A DNA stretch of 64,000 bases from Bacillus subtilis (GTDB lineage Bacteria > Bacillota > Bacilli > Bacillales > Bacillaceae_C): the NCBI RefSeq assembly GCF_008764245.1, contig NZ_VTQV01000009.1:43284-107283 (forward strand), read 5' to 3'. The position numbers and the translations under genes were made by a program. The notes under the pieces are model-generated. The model searched no databases, was not told the origin of the DNA, and was given only the letters and a program-made list of their open reading frames with translations. Shown here piece after piece: positions 26,998-36,820 of the stretch. Position 1 is the first letter of the stretch; each line of letters starts with the position of its first letter.

Positions 26998-28095
26998 CTA
27001 TCCAATTCTACATTCCGTCAGAACTTTATCCGTTAATTTACACCCCAATCCCGGTTCCTCCGGCAATGTATAATAACCATTCACAACTTTAATTGGATCT
27101 TCCCAAATATCGGCAATCGATTCATAGCAATGCTCGACCATTGGCACATTGGGTGTTGCAGCGGCCAATTGTACATGTAATTTTTGTTGAACATTGGTGT
27201 GAGGGATCACCTCTAAATTATAACAACGAGCAAGGGCAGCCACATCCAACCATTCGTCGATTCCTGATAGTTTCATCGCATCCGCTTGCACAATATCAAC
27301 GGCGCCCATTTCAATATAGTCACGGAAATCAAATTTTGTATAGACTGTTTCTCCAATGGCGATCGGCAAGTCAAGTGCATGCGCTAATTCGGCATGGGCC
27401 TTTTTATCAAATGGATTCATTGGCTCTTCTAACCAATAAACATCTAATTCTTCTAATTTCCGCCCCCATACTTTCGATGTTTTTAAATCCCAAACCGTAT
27501 TGACGTCGACCATTAATTTTATACCATCGCCAATCGCCTTTCGCACCGCTTTAACTCTTTCAAAGTCTTCTCGCGGGTCAGGTAATCCAAGCTTCATTTT
27601 GACCGCATCATAGCCGCGTTCTACTAGAGCCGTCATATCTTTCAGTAATTCATCTGTTGTCACTTGGAGCCAGCCACCATCTGTGTTATACGCTTTCACT
27701 TTATCCTTAACTGGGCCTAGATATTTCCATAAAGGCATATTTGCCACTTTTAGTTTTATATCCCAAAAGGCTAGCTCTACAGCACATAAGGCAACACGCG
27801 TGATGCCGACTTGGCCGATAAAATGATTCGTATAATGAAGCTCCCTTAATATATTTTTATACATGAGCGGATCTTTTCCAACAAGTTTTGGTGCATACGT
27901 ATCATCAATGATCGCTTGAACAGCCCGTGTTCCCTTCGTATAGTTCCAGTTAAATCCCCAGCCGCTTATGCCTTCGTCTGTATCCAATCGAACCGCCACA
28001 AATTCAACAGATTCTAATCTCGTTTGCGAATCTGTGATCGCTCGCTGTTTTAGTGGGATATCCAATAAATATGTTTCAACCTTTATTATTTTCAT
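26998..28095 (-). CDS. Enolase-superfamily sugar-acid dehydratase (mandelate racemase subgroup)
   Basis: Protein of 365 residues with the mandelate-racemase-type fold. Visible catalytic parts: Lys166-x-Lys168 (AVKMK), metal ligands Asp197 (VDVN), Glu223/224 (WLEEP) and Glu249 (IGET), and the His299 base (PHTN). These enzymes abstract the alpha proton of a sugar acid and usually dehydrate it. The family has many specificities (fuconate, rhamnonate, galactarate, gluconate), and the exact one is not readable. ATG 28095 follows AGGAGTGG; a longer reading to 28170 overlaps the sulfatase gene. Operon order sulfatase, dehydratase, lactonase favours an L-fuconate-like substrate. Confidence 0.88.
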   Translation of the reverse strand: MKIIKVETYLLDIPLKQRAITDSQTRLESVEFVAVRLDTDEGISGWGFNWNYTKGTRAVQAIIDDTYAPKLVGKDPLMYKNILRELHYTNHFIGQVGITRVALCAVELAFWDIKLKVANMPLWKYLGPVKDKVKAYNTDGGWLQVTTDELLKDMTALVERGYDAVKMKLGLPDPREDFERVKAVRKAIGDGIKLMVDVNTVWDLKTSKVWGRKLEELDVYWLEEPMNPFDKKAHAELAHALDLPIAIGETVYTKFDFRDYIEMGAVDIVQADAMKLSGIDEWLDVAALARCYNLEVIPHTNVQQKLHVQLAAATPNVPMVEHCYESIADIWEDPIKVVNGYYTLPEEPGLGCKLTDKVLTECRIG

Positions 28096-28126
28096 TGTTA
28101 ACACCACTCCTAAAAAGTTTATTTTT

Positions 28127-29638
28127 TTAAGCTCCAGAAACACGTGGCATTGGCAGTGGCTCTTTGCCAAGTTCGGCCCAAACGTATTTTAATAATAAGG
28201 ATGCTTTTAACTCAAGGTATCGGGGATCATCCCACAGATTATTTAATTCTTGAGGATCTTCTTGCAAGTCAAAGATTTCACCATACGTACGGTTGTAATA
28301 AACGGTTATTTTATAGCGTTCATCTACAAAGGTTTTTTGATGAACGGCTGTCGGTTGTGTACGATATTCACATATAACATGGTCTCTAGCTTTCTCTACT
28401 TCTCCTAACCAAACAGCTCTTTGATCGACCCCAGTCATCATCGCAGGGATTTGCAGACCTGTAAAGCTTAAGATTGTAGGGGCTAGGTCGACAAGCGATT
28501 GCAGGGCCGAAGAAACTTTTCCAGCTGGTACTTTCCCTGGATAACGCACAATAAAAGGCAGCTTAATCAGATCCTCATAATGAAATCCGCCTTTGTCATG
28601 AAGACCATGTTGTCCGAAAAAGTGCCCGTGATCAGTTGTAAAAACTACTATCGTATCTTCGGTCAGCCCAAGCTCATCTAATCGATCTAAAATTTTCCCG
28701 ATATACTTGTCCATCATACTAATCATCCCATAATAAACCGCCATATTCTGTCCTGCTTCCTTTTCTGTTACATGTGCATGCGAATGAAAGCCAATATTAC
28801 CGATATCGGTTTCCAGATAAGAAGAAAAGTCTGGATTTTCCTCTTGCGTCAAACCAAAGTGAGGCGGGTTTCTATCATGCTCCCCTGGGACAATCGTTGG
28901 TAAAGTCAATTGTTCTGGGTCATACATCGTATCCCATGGTTCTGGGACAAGATAAGGCGGGTGTGGATCAAAGAAACTGGCCCATAAGAAAAAGGATTCA
29001 TCTTTTTTCTGATATTCTTCTAGCTTTGCATTTGTTCGTTCAGCTATCCATGTATTATAGTGATACTTTTCCGGAATCGCCCATTTGTACCTTTCATCAG
29101 GATCCATTGTTCCTGTTGGTGGCAAATAATAGTCCCGCCAATTCGTACAGCCCTTTTCCTCCATCCATAAGGCATAATGTTGACCAACCAGATGTTCATT
29201 TGTATGATTCCGCGTAAGCTCAATATGCTCAAATCCATAAAATGGACCATTAAATTTTTTCCAATAATCCAAATCTGTTAGCAAAGGATAGGATTCAATT
29301 GATGAATATTCTTTGGTATCTTTTAGCGGTTGGAAGTGAGCCTTGCCAATCAATCCAGTTCTGTATCCGTTTTCTCGGAACACCTCCCCAACCGTCAACT
29401 GATCTTCAGACAATTTTGTCCCAAGCGACCAGGCACCATGTTGACTTGGATATGCTCCCGTGATAATCGAGGCCCTTGACGGTGTGCAGGTTGGATTCGG
29501 ACAATAAGCCCGATTGAAAACAGTTCCTTCGCGAACCAATCGATCTAAATTAGGTGTCGAGATTTCACTGTTAAAAGCGCCAATTGTATCCCAATGCTGT
29601 TGATCACTGGTAATGAGTAATATATTTGGTTTTTTCAC
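28127..29638 (-). CDS. Sulfatase, formylglycine-dependent (cytoplasmic)
   Basis: Type I sulfatase of 503 residues, full length for the family. Starts MKKPNILLITSDQQ (metal site Asp12), maturation motif Cys51-Thr-Pro-Ser-Arg55 followed by ASIITG, and the second metal segment VVFTTDHGHFFGQH. No signal peptide, so it desulfates an imported sugar in the cytoplasm. It is upstream of the dehydratase gene by about 30 bp. It is only distantly related to the partial sulfatase at 1-770, so it probably acts on a different position. A formylglycine-generating maturase is required and is not in this window. Confidence 0.94.
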   Translation of the reverse strand: MKKPNILLITSDQQHWDTIGAFNSEISTPNLDRLVREGTVFNRAYCPNPTCTPSRASIITGAYPSQHGAWSLGTKLSEDQLTVGEVFRENGYRTGLIGKAHFQPLKDTKEYSSIESYPLLTDLDYWKKFNGPFYGFEHIELTRNHTNEHLVGQHYALWMEEKGCTNWRDYYLPPTGTMDPDERYKWAIPEKYHYNTWIAERTNAKLEEYQKKDESFFLWASFFDPHPPYLVPEPWDTMYDPEQLTLPTIVPGEHDRNPPHFGLTQEENPDFSSYLETDIGNIGFHSHAHVTEKEAGQNMAVYYGMISMMDKYIGKILDRLDELGLTEDTIVVFTTDHGHFFGQHGLHDKGGFHYEDLIKLPFIVRYPGKVPAGKVSSALQSLVDLAPTILSFTGLQIPAMMTGVDQRAVWLGEVEKARDHVICEYRTQPTAVHQKTFVDERYKITVYYNRTYGEIFDLQEDPQELNNLWDDPRYLELKASLLLKYVWAELGKEPLPMPRVSGA

Positions 29639-29791
29639 AGATATGCCCCTCCGTCCATCTCACTTGTTCGAAAAAGCGCAAAAGTGCCCTTTCGTTTTTT
29701 CCTTTCTTCCATACATAACGTGACGACCATCCGCTTTGCCCTATCGCTTTTTCCACTTCTCCGTAATAACGTGACGGTACATTCATTAAGA

Positions 29792-30757
29792 TTAATCCGT
29801 TACAGGATCAATGGCTCCTTTTCCTGTTAGAACCGCAACAATATTTTGAGCTGCTCGCATCGCCATCGCCTCGCGCGTTTGCGCAGTAGCTGAGCCAATA
29901 TGAGGAACGGTTACGACGTTGCACATTCCCAGCAATGGATTATCTTTTTCTATTGGTTCTTTTTGGTAAACATCAAGCCCAGCACCGTGAATCTCACCAT
30001 TTTGTAAAGCTTTTATTAATGCTTGTTCATCCACTGTTTGACCCCGAGACACATTGACAAAAATAGCAGATTTTTTCATTTGCTTGAATTCCTGTTCACC
30101 TAGTAAATGATGTGTCTCTGCTGTTAGGGGAGTTAGCATCACAACAAAGTCTGCACGCTCTAAAAGACTCGGCAACTCACAATACTCGGCCTCATACTTT
30201 TTCTCTGCTTCGGGTTTACGGCTTCGGTTATGGTAAAGGACATCCATATCAAAACCGAACTTTGCTCTTTGTGCAACTGCTTCGCCAATGCGCCCCATTC
30301 CAATAATGCCGATCGTCGCATGATGGACATCCAATCCAAAGAACTGCTCCTCATCCTTCACAGGTTCCCATTTCTTATCCTTCACATATTTGTCAAGCTC
30401 TGTAATTCTTCTTGCCGTTGCTAAAATAAGGGCCATCGTTAGGTCTGCAACTGTGTCGTCTAATACATAAGGAGTATTGGTTCCGATTACATTTCGTTCC
30501 TTTAGGGCTTGTACATCAAAATTGTTATAGCCGACGGAAACATTGCTTACAACTTTTAATTTCGGGGCAGCTGCTAGTAATTCTTCATCAATTTTGTGCC
30601 AGGCTGTTAATAACCCTTCTACATTTGCAATTTCTTTCAAAAGTGTTTCTCGTGGAATGCGATCCTCTCCCCGCCACTCTTTCACTTCACAATATTCATT
30701 TAAATATTGTCTAACTTTCTCTGAAACAGGTTGACTTATATAAATAGTCGGTTTCAT
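29792..30757 (-). CDS. D-2-hydroxyacid dehydrogenase (glyoxylate/hydroxypyruvate reductase-like)
   Basis: NAD(P)-dependent oxidoreductase of 321 residues. NAD site: IGIIGMGRIGEAVAQRA; substrate-binding VGYNNFD; catalytic Arg in VNVSRG, Glu in DVYQKEP and His in PHIGSAT. It would reduce a 2-keto acid or oxidise a D-2-hydroxyacid. ATG 30757 is preferred, five bases after GGGGAAGGG. It is upstream of the sulfatase-dehydratase-lactonase genes with a 150-bp gap, so it may handle the keto acid made by that pathway; glyoxylate or hydroxypyruvate is the default family guess. Confidence 0.92.
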   Translation of the reverse strand: MKPTIYISQPVSEKVRQYLNEYCEVKEWRGEDRIPRETLLKEIANVEGLLTAWHKIDEELLAAAPKLKVVSNVSVGYNNFDVQALKERNVIGTNTPYVLDDTVADLTMALILATARRITELDKYVKDKKWEPVKDEEQFFGLDVHHATIGIIGMGRIGEAVAQRAKFGFDMDVLYHNRSRKPEAEKKYEAEYCELPSLLERADFVVMLTPLTAETHHLLGEQEFKQMKKSAIFVNVSRGQTVDEQALIKALQNGEIHGAGLDVYQKEPIEKDNPLLGMCNVVTVPHIGSATAQTREAMAMRAAQNIVAVLTGKGAIDPVTD

Positions 30758-30922
30758 TTTTACCCTTCCCCTCTTCAATACGTATTGTCAAATTTTATAT
30801 AGTCAAAAATAATGGCACTCTAAAATTCAGAAGGTTTATAAAAGAAGTGAGAAGTTTTTCCCTTCATTATTAATCTATTACCTTATTTTTCAAATATCAA
30901 GACTACAGATTCACACCTTACA

Positions 30923-30970
30923 GACTCTTCCTGTTGGCGATAACAGACTTGGAAAGCCAACAGAAGAGTC
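30923..30970 (-). terminator. Large stem-loop after DUF1846 gene
   Basis: GACTCTTC-C-TGTTGGC (30923-30938) pairs with GCCAACA-GAAGAGTC (30956-30970), a 15-bp stem with one bulge. The downstream T run is missing, so termination may be weak. Confidence 0.55.
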
Positions 30971-30989
30971 CCTTTCAATTATGGATTCA

Positions 30990-32498
30990 TTAATTGTAAT
31001 ACAGATTCTCGGTCGGGTATACCGGGTCATTGGTAATATCGATACCAAGTTTTTTCAAGGTCTGTTCGTTTTCTCTATTCAAAATGACCGTTGAATGAGC
31101 TTGTGTGGCTTGTAAATTCGACAGTTGGTGATAAGCCAGTTGGGCAGTGGGATTGGTGACGGCACTGATTGCCAATGCAATTAGTAATTCATTAGCACTT
31201 AATATCGGTATTCGATTGTTTAACCCCTCTGTTTTTAAATTCTGGATGGTTTTCAAGATCATTGGTGCTAGAAGATCGATTTCATCGGCAATATTAGCCA
31301 GTGACTTCAACCCGTTCAGAATCGCAGCTGCTGAAGCATCCATCAAAGCTGTGGTTCGTCCAGTGATGATCTCGCCGTTCGGTAGTTCAATGGCAATCAC
31401 CGCTTGAGGATTCGTGCTACCGATCTTTTCCTGCACCGTTTTTGCATAGTCGCGAGCTGGCAATACGGGTACCCGGTCTTCTTTTTTCAAGTCGATTTCT
31501 TCTAAGATCACTTGTATACGACGGAGGGTCTCTTTGTCAGCCAATCCCTTTTTATAGTCGTTTTCTACAGCGAAACTGCGCCGGATGATTTCTTGCTTAG
31601 CAGCTTCCTTTATGACTTGATCGTCAATGATACCCGACTTAAGACGATTAACACCCATATCCGTCGGCGACTTGTAAATGGATTCTTTACCAGTGATTTT
31701 TTCAATAATCCGTTTAATGACAGGGAATGTTTCGATATCGCGATTGTAATTAACCGCCACTTCCCCGTATGCTTCATAATGGTAGTTGTCGATCATATTC
31801 ACGTCTTTTAAATCAACAGTAGCGGCTTCATAAGCAATATTCACCGGATGCTTTAATGGCAAGTTCCAAACGGGAAAGGTTTCAAACTTGGCGTAGCCTG
31901 TTTTATTCCCCCGTTCATGTTCGTGATACATTTGATTTAGACAGGTCGCAAGCTTTCCGCTAGCCGGGCCAGGTGCCGTTACCACTACGATCGGCTTAGT
32001 CGTTTCAATATAAGGATTTTTTGCAAAACCTTCCTCACCAACAACTGCTTCTACATTCGTTGGGTAACCTTCAATAGCGCGATGCGTGTAAACGTTGATG
32101 CCATTCCGCTCTAACTTCGCCATGAACACCTTCGCATTTGGTTGTTCTTGGTAACGGGTGACCAAGACACTGTTAACAGAAATGCCGTAACCTCGGTATT
32201 CATCAATCAAGCGTAAAACATCCTGGTCATATGTAATGCCATAATCTTCGCGTACTTTGTTCCGTTCAATATCACCGGCGTACACACAGATAATGATCTC
32301 CGCTTTCTCTTTTAGTGTAGCCAGTAATTTCATCTTTGCATCTTCATCAAATCCCGGCAAAACGCGTTTAGCATGTTTATCACCGATCAATTTTCCACCG
32401 AACTCCATGTACAACTTATCAAAGTGTTGCACCCGTTCTAAAATATAAGAAGATTGTTCTTGCAAGTATTTCTCCGAATCAAATCCAATTTTTCTCAT
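30990..32498 (-). CDS. DUF1846 family protein
   Basis: Protein of about 502 residues that matches the conserved DUF1846 family in length and in segments such as [53 protein letters not shown] and [11 protein letters not shown]. The family is widespread in Firmicutes; no reaction is established to my knowledge, though the [11 protein letters not shown] loop looks like a nucleotide-binding P-loop variant. ATG 32498 (after GGAAAG) or GTG 32513 could start it. It is alone in its unit. A MITE-like repeat sits 36 bp upstream of ATG 32498, within its promoter/leader region. Confidence 0.88.
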   Translation of the reverse strand: MRKIGFDSEKYLQEQSSYILERVQHFDKLYMEFGGKLIGDKHAKRVLPGFDEDAKMKLLATLKEKAEIIICVYAGDIERNKVREDYGITYDQDVLRLIDEYRGYGISVNSVLVTRYQEQPNAKVFMAKLERNGINVYTHRAIEGYPTNVEAVVGEEGFAKNPYIETTKPIVVVTAPGPASGKLATCLNQMYHEHERGNKTGYAKFETFPVWNLPLKHPVNIAYEAATVDLKDVNMIDNYHYEAYGEVAVNYNRDIETFPVIKRIIEKITGKESIYKSPTDMGVNRLKSGIIDDQVIKEAAKQEIIRRSFAVENDYKKGLADKETLRRIQVILEEIDLKKEDRVPVLPARDYAKTVQEKIGSTNPQAVIAIELPNGEIITGRTTALMDASAAAILNGLKSLANIADEIDLLAPMILKTIQNLKTEGLNNRIPILSANELLIALAISAVTNPTAQLAYHQLSNLQATQAHSTVILNRENEQTLKKLGIDITNDPVYPTENLYYN

Positions 32499-32533
32499 TT
32501 TCTTTCCGCTCACTTTCGATGTTCTAACAGTGC

Positions 32534-32682
32534 ATGTTCAAAAAGGAGGATAAAAAGGACCAAGAAGTTCGAGGCGGCGCAGCCTTCGAGCAGCGGAATG
32601 TATGCATTTAGATACATGAGCAGCGCAGAAGCAAGCCAACGAAGAAATTCGTAGTGTCATTTTTACCGGACTTTTTGAACAT
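32534..32682. repeat. MITE-like element, 149 bp
   Basis: Bounded by perfect 12-bp terminal inverted repeats, ATGTTCAAAAAG (32534-32545) and CTTTTTGAACAT (32671-32682). The interior has small hairpins, including ATGTAT/ATACAT, and no coding potential. It lies immediately upstream of the DUF1846 gene. I recall similar intergenic elements in Bacillaceae, but only one copy is in this window. Confidence 0.65.
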
Positions 32683-32850
32683 CCTCTAATAAACTTATTT
32701 TACCTTTCTTAAGGTAGATCTACAATCAATTGAAATCTTTTCCTATAAAAGATGATTCATGTATACTATTAATAGTGTACATGCTAAGTTACGTATTACA
32801 ATCACGGTACTACCTCAAAAACACGTGAAATCACAGAGAGGAGTCTACAC

Positions 32851-33468
32851 ATGGTATTTAATGGGTTTGAACAACAAGATTTTGATACCTTTTTGATTGA
32901 TGGACTAGATGAACGAATGGTAGCCATTCAAGAACGAATTCAACCAAAATTTAGAGCGATTGGGGACACTTTAGCAGCTGATCTATCTGCGATGATTGGT
33001 TCAGAGATGTTTTTACATATTGCCAGGCATGCCCGAAGAACCATCAATCCCCCACAAGATACCTGGCTTGCGATTGCGGCCAATAAACGTGGCTATAAGA
33101 AACATCCACACTTCCAAGTAGGGCTATTTGATGATCATGTTTTTATCTGGTTAGCCTTCATTTATGAATTACCGAATAAAGATAAAATGGCGCAAAACTT
33201 TTTGGACCATATCGAGATGATAAGAGAAACTATCCCAGGAGATTATATGATATCTCAAGACCATATGAAAAAGGATGCTACTCCATTACATGATCTTGAT
33301 TTGGAAAAAGTACTGACTCGTTTTCGGGATGTAAAAAAAGCAGAATTTTTAATTGGAAAGCATATTGCCCCAAACGACCCGCTTCTAAAAGATGGGAAAC
33401 GCTTCATAGATTTTACGAAAGGGACATTTGAATCACTTGTGCCATTATATCATTTAGCTTATAGTTAA
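32851..33468 (+). CDS. yktB: DUF1054 family protein (YktB-like, UPF0637)
   Basis: Protein of 205 residues that fits the YktB/UPF0637 family end to end: VFNGFEQQDFDTF at the start, FHIARHARRTINPP-like segment HIARHARRTINPP near residue 60, and FTKGTFESLVPLYHLAY at the end. Function is not established. ATG 32851 has AGAGAGGAG upstream. It is a single-gene plus-strand unit flanked by two non-coding repeats, the MITE-like element on the left and a multi-hairpin element on the right. Typical housekeeping gene of Bacillaceae. Confidence 0.92.
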   Translation: MVFNGFEQQDFDTFLIDGLDERMVAIQERIQPKFRAIGDTLAADLSAMIGSEMFLHIARHARRTINPPQDTWLAIAANKRGYKKHPHFQVGLFDDHVFIWLAFIYELPNKDKMAQNFLDHIEMIRETIPGDYMISQDHMKKDATPLHDLDLEKVLTRFRDVKKAEFLIGKHIAPNDPLLKDGKRFIDFTKGTFESLVPLYHLAYS

Positions 33469-33510
33469 ACACTTGGTCAGATACATCCGAAGAGATCATT
33501 CTTACAATAC

Positions 33511-33835
33511 AAAAGCGCAAGCGCCCGTTTAGCGACGTACAAACTTAAGGTAATAAGGTTGAACGGCTAAAGACGCGCCGTCCTGGCGGCAGACTCAATC
33601 GCGACGTCCTGTCGCTTCGTCTGCACTAGTACATCCTTGTACGTCGCAACGCCGTTCTGACCAACATCCTGTTGGCCTGAGATAAAGGAAACACAGTGAG
33701 CCACGAAAAGCGGAAGGCGGTTGTTCAGGGGCGACAAGCAAATGTTCTGGAATCTGGAAGGGCGTTCTTTCCCTTCCAGAATTCCAGGTTATTTGACCTC
33801 GAGCCCCTACCGCCTGCAGCTAGACATTGAAAGGC
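33511..33835. repeat. Structured multi-hairpin intergenic element (about 320 bp)
   Basis: Contains a long-range 11-bp pair (33532-33542 with 33637-33647) enclosing smaller hairpins with RTCCT-type loops at 33576-33588 and 33601-33615, plus 33629-33642 and 33661-33675. A second block is nested: AGGCGGT/ACCGCCT (33715-33721, 33809-33815), AGGGGC/GCCCCT (33727-33732, 33803-33808) and a 16-bp inner stem (33747-33762, 33771-33787). It is richer in GC than its surroundings and non-coding. I recall similar AAAAGCGCAAGCGCC-type repeats scattered in Bacillaceae genomes. Confidence 0.7.
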
Positions 33836-34009
33836 GAGCTGATGTTGACTTATCGTAGGAAGGCACCGAAAGTTTGCTAGTCGCTGGGCGCTGGAGCTGG
33901 ATGTCAACCGAGACATAAGCAACTTATCCACAAGCTAGGATGTAAGGATGATCCTCTTCTAAAAATGAAGATAGAATGTAAATTTAATCATTTGAGGGGG
34001 ATGGTAAAG

Positions 34010-35503
34010 TTGAATAAATTAGCGGCTGTCAAAGTTCAGGGGATGCGATTTGTGGACGGAACTGGTAGAGAGGTTCTCCTCCACGGTGTCAATATGGTAT
34101 GTAAAGATAAAAAATCGCATTATATTGGCAATTGGGATGAACGGGATTTCAAAAAATTGAAGAGTTGGGGTATGAATGTGATTCGATTAGGCGTCATTTG
34201 GGATGGTCTGGAACCTGAGCCGAATGTTTATAATGATGATTACATTGAAAAACTTCGCCACTTCATTCGCTTAGCTGAGCAACAGGATATTTGGGTATTT
34301 TTGGATATGCACCAGGATTTATTTAGTTCTGCATTCGGAGATGGTGCACCTCTCTGGGCTACTATAACAGATGGGGAATTGTACGAAGCTGGTGCTACTT
34401 GGAGTGATGCTTACTTATTTAATGGAGCCGTTCAGAATGCCTTTGATCATTTTTGGCGTAATACTCCTGGTCCCGTTGGAAAAGGGATTCAAGATCATTT
34501 TATCGATGCTTGGAAATATCTTGTACAGAAGCTGCATATTGAACCAAATGTAATCGGTTACGATTTACTGAATGAACCTTTTATTGGTCGCGAGGCTACT
34601 GACGTAATGGATAAGATGATGAACCAATATGCGGAAATTTATCAATCTCAAAATGGAGACATAGAACAGGAAGAAATATTCGCTGCCTTTCTCGATCCGA
34701 ACAGAAAAGAAGATTACTTCCATTTACTAGAGGATGCAGCAATTTTTCAACAAGTCATAGATGCACCAAGTCCCATTTTACACAAATTCGAACAAACCAT
34801 TTTATCGCCGTTTTTTCAAAGAGTAACAGATGCCATTCGCACGATTGATGATAAGCGAATCTTATTTTTGGAAACGAATTATTTTGCAAATTCAGGTGTG
34901 AGTATCATGATTCAACCTTTATTGGATCATGCCGGAAACAAAGAGAGTCAGCAGGTGTATGCCCCCCATGCGTATGATCTAGTCGTCGACACGGAACTTG
35001 CTCACACGGCCAATGATCGACGCTTAGATCTTATTTTTGAAAGACATGAACAAACGAAACAGCGGTTAGGGATTCCCATGATGTTCGGAGAATGGGGGGC
35101 TTTTTACAATACAAACAATACTGCTCATATCTCTTTGCATATCAAACGGTTAATGGAACGACTTTTATGTAGTGATACGTATTGGGATTATACACCAGAT
35201 ATGGATCAATATCTTCCGTTTTTGGGTGTAAGACGTGCTTACCCAATGGCTGTTTCAGGGAACCTGTACCAATATCGACACGAAGAAGGAATAGGTAGCT
35301 TTCAAATGAGGTGGAAGGAGAGCTTAAACGAATCCACTATCATTTATTTCCCGAACATCCAAGAGGTAGAACAAGCCAACGTTGTTTTATCACCAGCCGG
35401 TTCAAATTATCGTATCCATAGAATAGAAGATTCATCTGCAGGGTATCTGGAAATTCCTGAAGCTGTTAAAGGGGTTCGCTCCTTGGTGATCACGAAGGAT
35501 TGA
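34010..35503 (+). CDS. GH5 glycoside hydrolase (endoglycoceramidase-like)
   Basis: Family 5 glycosidase of 497 residues. Acid/base Glu189 in DLLNEP and nucleophile Glu361 in MMFGEWG, with FLDMHQD and APHAYD in between, as in endoglycoceramidase and related beta-glycosidases. A C-terminal beta domain (about 420-497) follows. No signal peptide, so it is cytoplasmic, which argues against glycolipid cleavage at the surface and for a small imported glycoside. The TTG at 34010 is the best start: GAGGGGG ends at 34000, nine bases upstream, while ATG 34001 abuts it. Single-gene unit; substrate unknown. Confidence 0.85.
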   Translation: MNKLAAVKVQGMRFVDGTGREVLLHGVNMVCKDKKSHYIGNWDERDFKKLKSWGMNVIRLGVIWDGLEPEPNVYNDDYIEKLRHFIRLAEQQDIWVFLDMHQDLFSSAFGDGAPLWATITDGELYEAGATWSDAYLFNGAVQNAFDHFWRNTPGPVGKGIQDHFIDAWKYLVQKLHIEPNVIGYDLLNEPFIGREATDVMDKMMNQYAEIYQSQNGDIEQEEIFAAFLDPNRKEDYFHLLEDAAIFQQVIDAPSPILHKFEQTILSPFFQRVTDAIRTIDDKRILFLETNYFANSGVSIMIQPLLDHAGNKESQQVYAPHAYDLVVDTELAHTANDRRLDLIFERHEQTKQRLGIPMMFGEWGAFYNTNNTAHISLHIKRLMERLLCSDTYWDYTPDMDQYLPFLGVRRAYPMAVSGNLYQYRHEEGIGSFQMRWKESLNESTIIYFPNIQEVEQANVVLSPAGSNYRIHRIEDSSAGYLEIPEAVKGVRSLVITKD

Positions 35504-35534
35504 TTGTGTCCACCAAGACTATACATGCTGATTA

Positions 35535-35561
35535 GGCGTCGTAACAGAAGGTTACGACGCC
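35535..35561. terminator. Bidirectional terminator
   Basis: GGCGTCGTAAC (35535-35545) and GTTACGACGCC (35551-35561) make a perfect 11-bp stem with a 5-nt loop, between the GH5 gene and the convergent MFS gene. Confidence 0.75.
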
Positions 35562-35563
35562 AT

Positions 35564-36754
35564 TTATGCCGTTGTCATAAGCTCTTTTTTAGACCGCATA
35601 AAAAGCATATAACTTGTCATTAATAAAATGCCGGTTCCCACAAGGGTCGTGGGAATAATAAAAATCTTGGGGGTATATCCTTGAATCCAAATAGGTAAAA
35701 CATAGCCAACTAAGGAGGCCATTTGGAATAAGAAGACGTAGAGACTGGAGCCAAAACCAATTTTTGTATGGAACATCCTTTGTACATAGCCCATCGCCAC
35801 TCCATATAATACGGAAACAAAGAAGGAATACAGCGGCTGGACGAGAAAGAAAACAAACAAGGGAGGACTTGAACTATAAATCAGGTACGTGATCGCCGCA
35901 CAGACACCACCGAGCACAAACACTCGCCTACTCCCAAATTTCATCGCCCAATAGCCTGCAAAGGTCATAAATAATAATTCGAAAACCGCTTGAACACTCC
36001 ATAAATAAGACATCAGATAAGGCTTTTCGAATAAATCAACGACTACAAGCGGCAAATATAACCCTCGTAAAGAATCTGCGCAACCAAATAATAGCAGCGC
36101 CAATAGCATAATGAGTGAGAACCGCTCCCCCTTTGTACTTGTGGCCCCCTCTCCCTCTTCATTTTTAAATTCTTTATAAAATAGAAGTAATAAAAACAAA
36201 AATAAATAACCTGATAGATTTCCGATTAAAACACCTTTAAAATCTGCAAACATATATAAATTGGCCCCGATTAATAAACCAGTGAAAAAGCCAACACTCA
36301 TCATCGCCCTTAACCAAATTTGGGCAATTTCAAAGATTTTCGGTGCTAATTTCATAAAATGGTTACGTGCCATTGCGAAAATTTGCCCCATAATCAGTCC
36401 AGAGGGCGCGACTGTAATGATCATGCCGATTAAAGCTTGCATAAAAGTATCCGCTTGCATATAGATCATCAGGCCAGACATACAAAGCAGCAGAGCGATT
36501 AAAGGTAATGGCTTTTTTCGTTCCATCTTATCGCTAATCATCCCAACGAAAATCGTGATCAGCATGTTTAACAGAACAGAAACAGAGAACACCGTTGCGA
36601 TTTCCCCTTTTGACAAACCTATGCCTTCACTCATATAAATCGCGTTCATTGGTGAAAGGATCCCTGTACCGATTCCATAAAGAAAAATCCCTAAAATTAA
36701 ATACCATGCCCCTTGTATTTGCAAGAAACTGCGAAAATCCCGAAATATTTTCAT
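35564..36754 (-). CDS. MFS transporter (sugar-efflux/SET-like)
   Basis: Integral membrane protein of 396 residues with 12 predicted membrane segments in two halves separated by a charged loop (FKNEEGEGATSTKGER, about residues 196-211). The motif GMISDKMERKKPLPL after the second segment is the MFS loop-2 signature (GxxxDKxxRK). Overall it is most like sugar-efflux or drug-efflux members; the cargo is unknown. ATG 36754 has AGGAG upstream. Adjacent to cgoX but with a 66-bp gap; no functional link is evident. Confidence 0.85.
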   Translation of the reverse strand: MKIFRDFRSFLQIQGAWYLILGIFLYGIGTGILSPMNAIYMSEGIGLSKGEIATVFSVSVLLNMLITIFVGMISDKMERKKPLPLIALLLCMSGLMIYMQADTFMQALIGMIITVAPSGLIMGQIFAMARNHFMKLAPKIFEIAQIWLRAMMSVGFFTGLLIGANLYMFADFKGVLIGNLSGYLFLFLLLLFYKEFKNEEGEGATSTKGERFSLIMLLALLLFGCADSLRGLYLPLVVVDLFEKPYLMSYLWSVQAVFELLFMTFAGYWAMKFGSRRVFVLGGVCAAITYLIYSSSPPLFVFFLVQPLYSFFVSVLYGVAMGYVQRMFHTKIGFGSSLYVFLFQMASLVGYVLPIWIQGYTPKIFIIPTTLVGTGILLMTSYMLFMRSKKELMTTA

Positions 36755-36820
36755 GGAGTCACCTTTTCTCCTCTTTTATAAGGATGTTTAAACAATGCCC
36801 CTACGAGAGGGGCAAAAATA

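Noticed and set aside
29604..29786. 60-codon frame between the sulfatase and dehydrogenase genes
   Set aside because: Contains a repeated GTCACGTTAT motif and no recognisable domain; probably a repeat fragment.
33725..33931. 68-codon minus-strand frame in the structured repeat
   Set aside because: Lies entirely in the hairpin element; codon content follows the repeat, not a protein.
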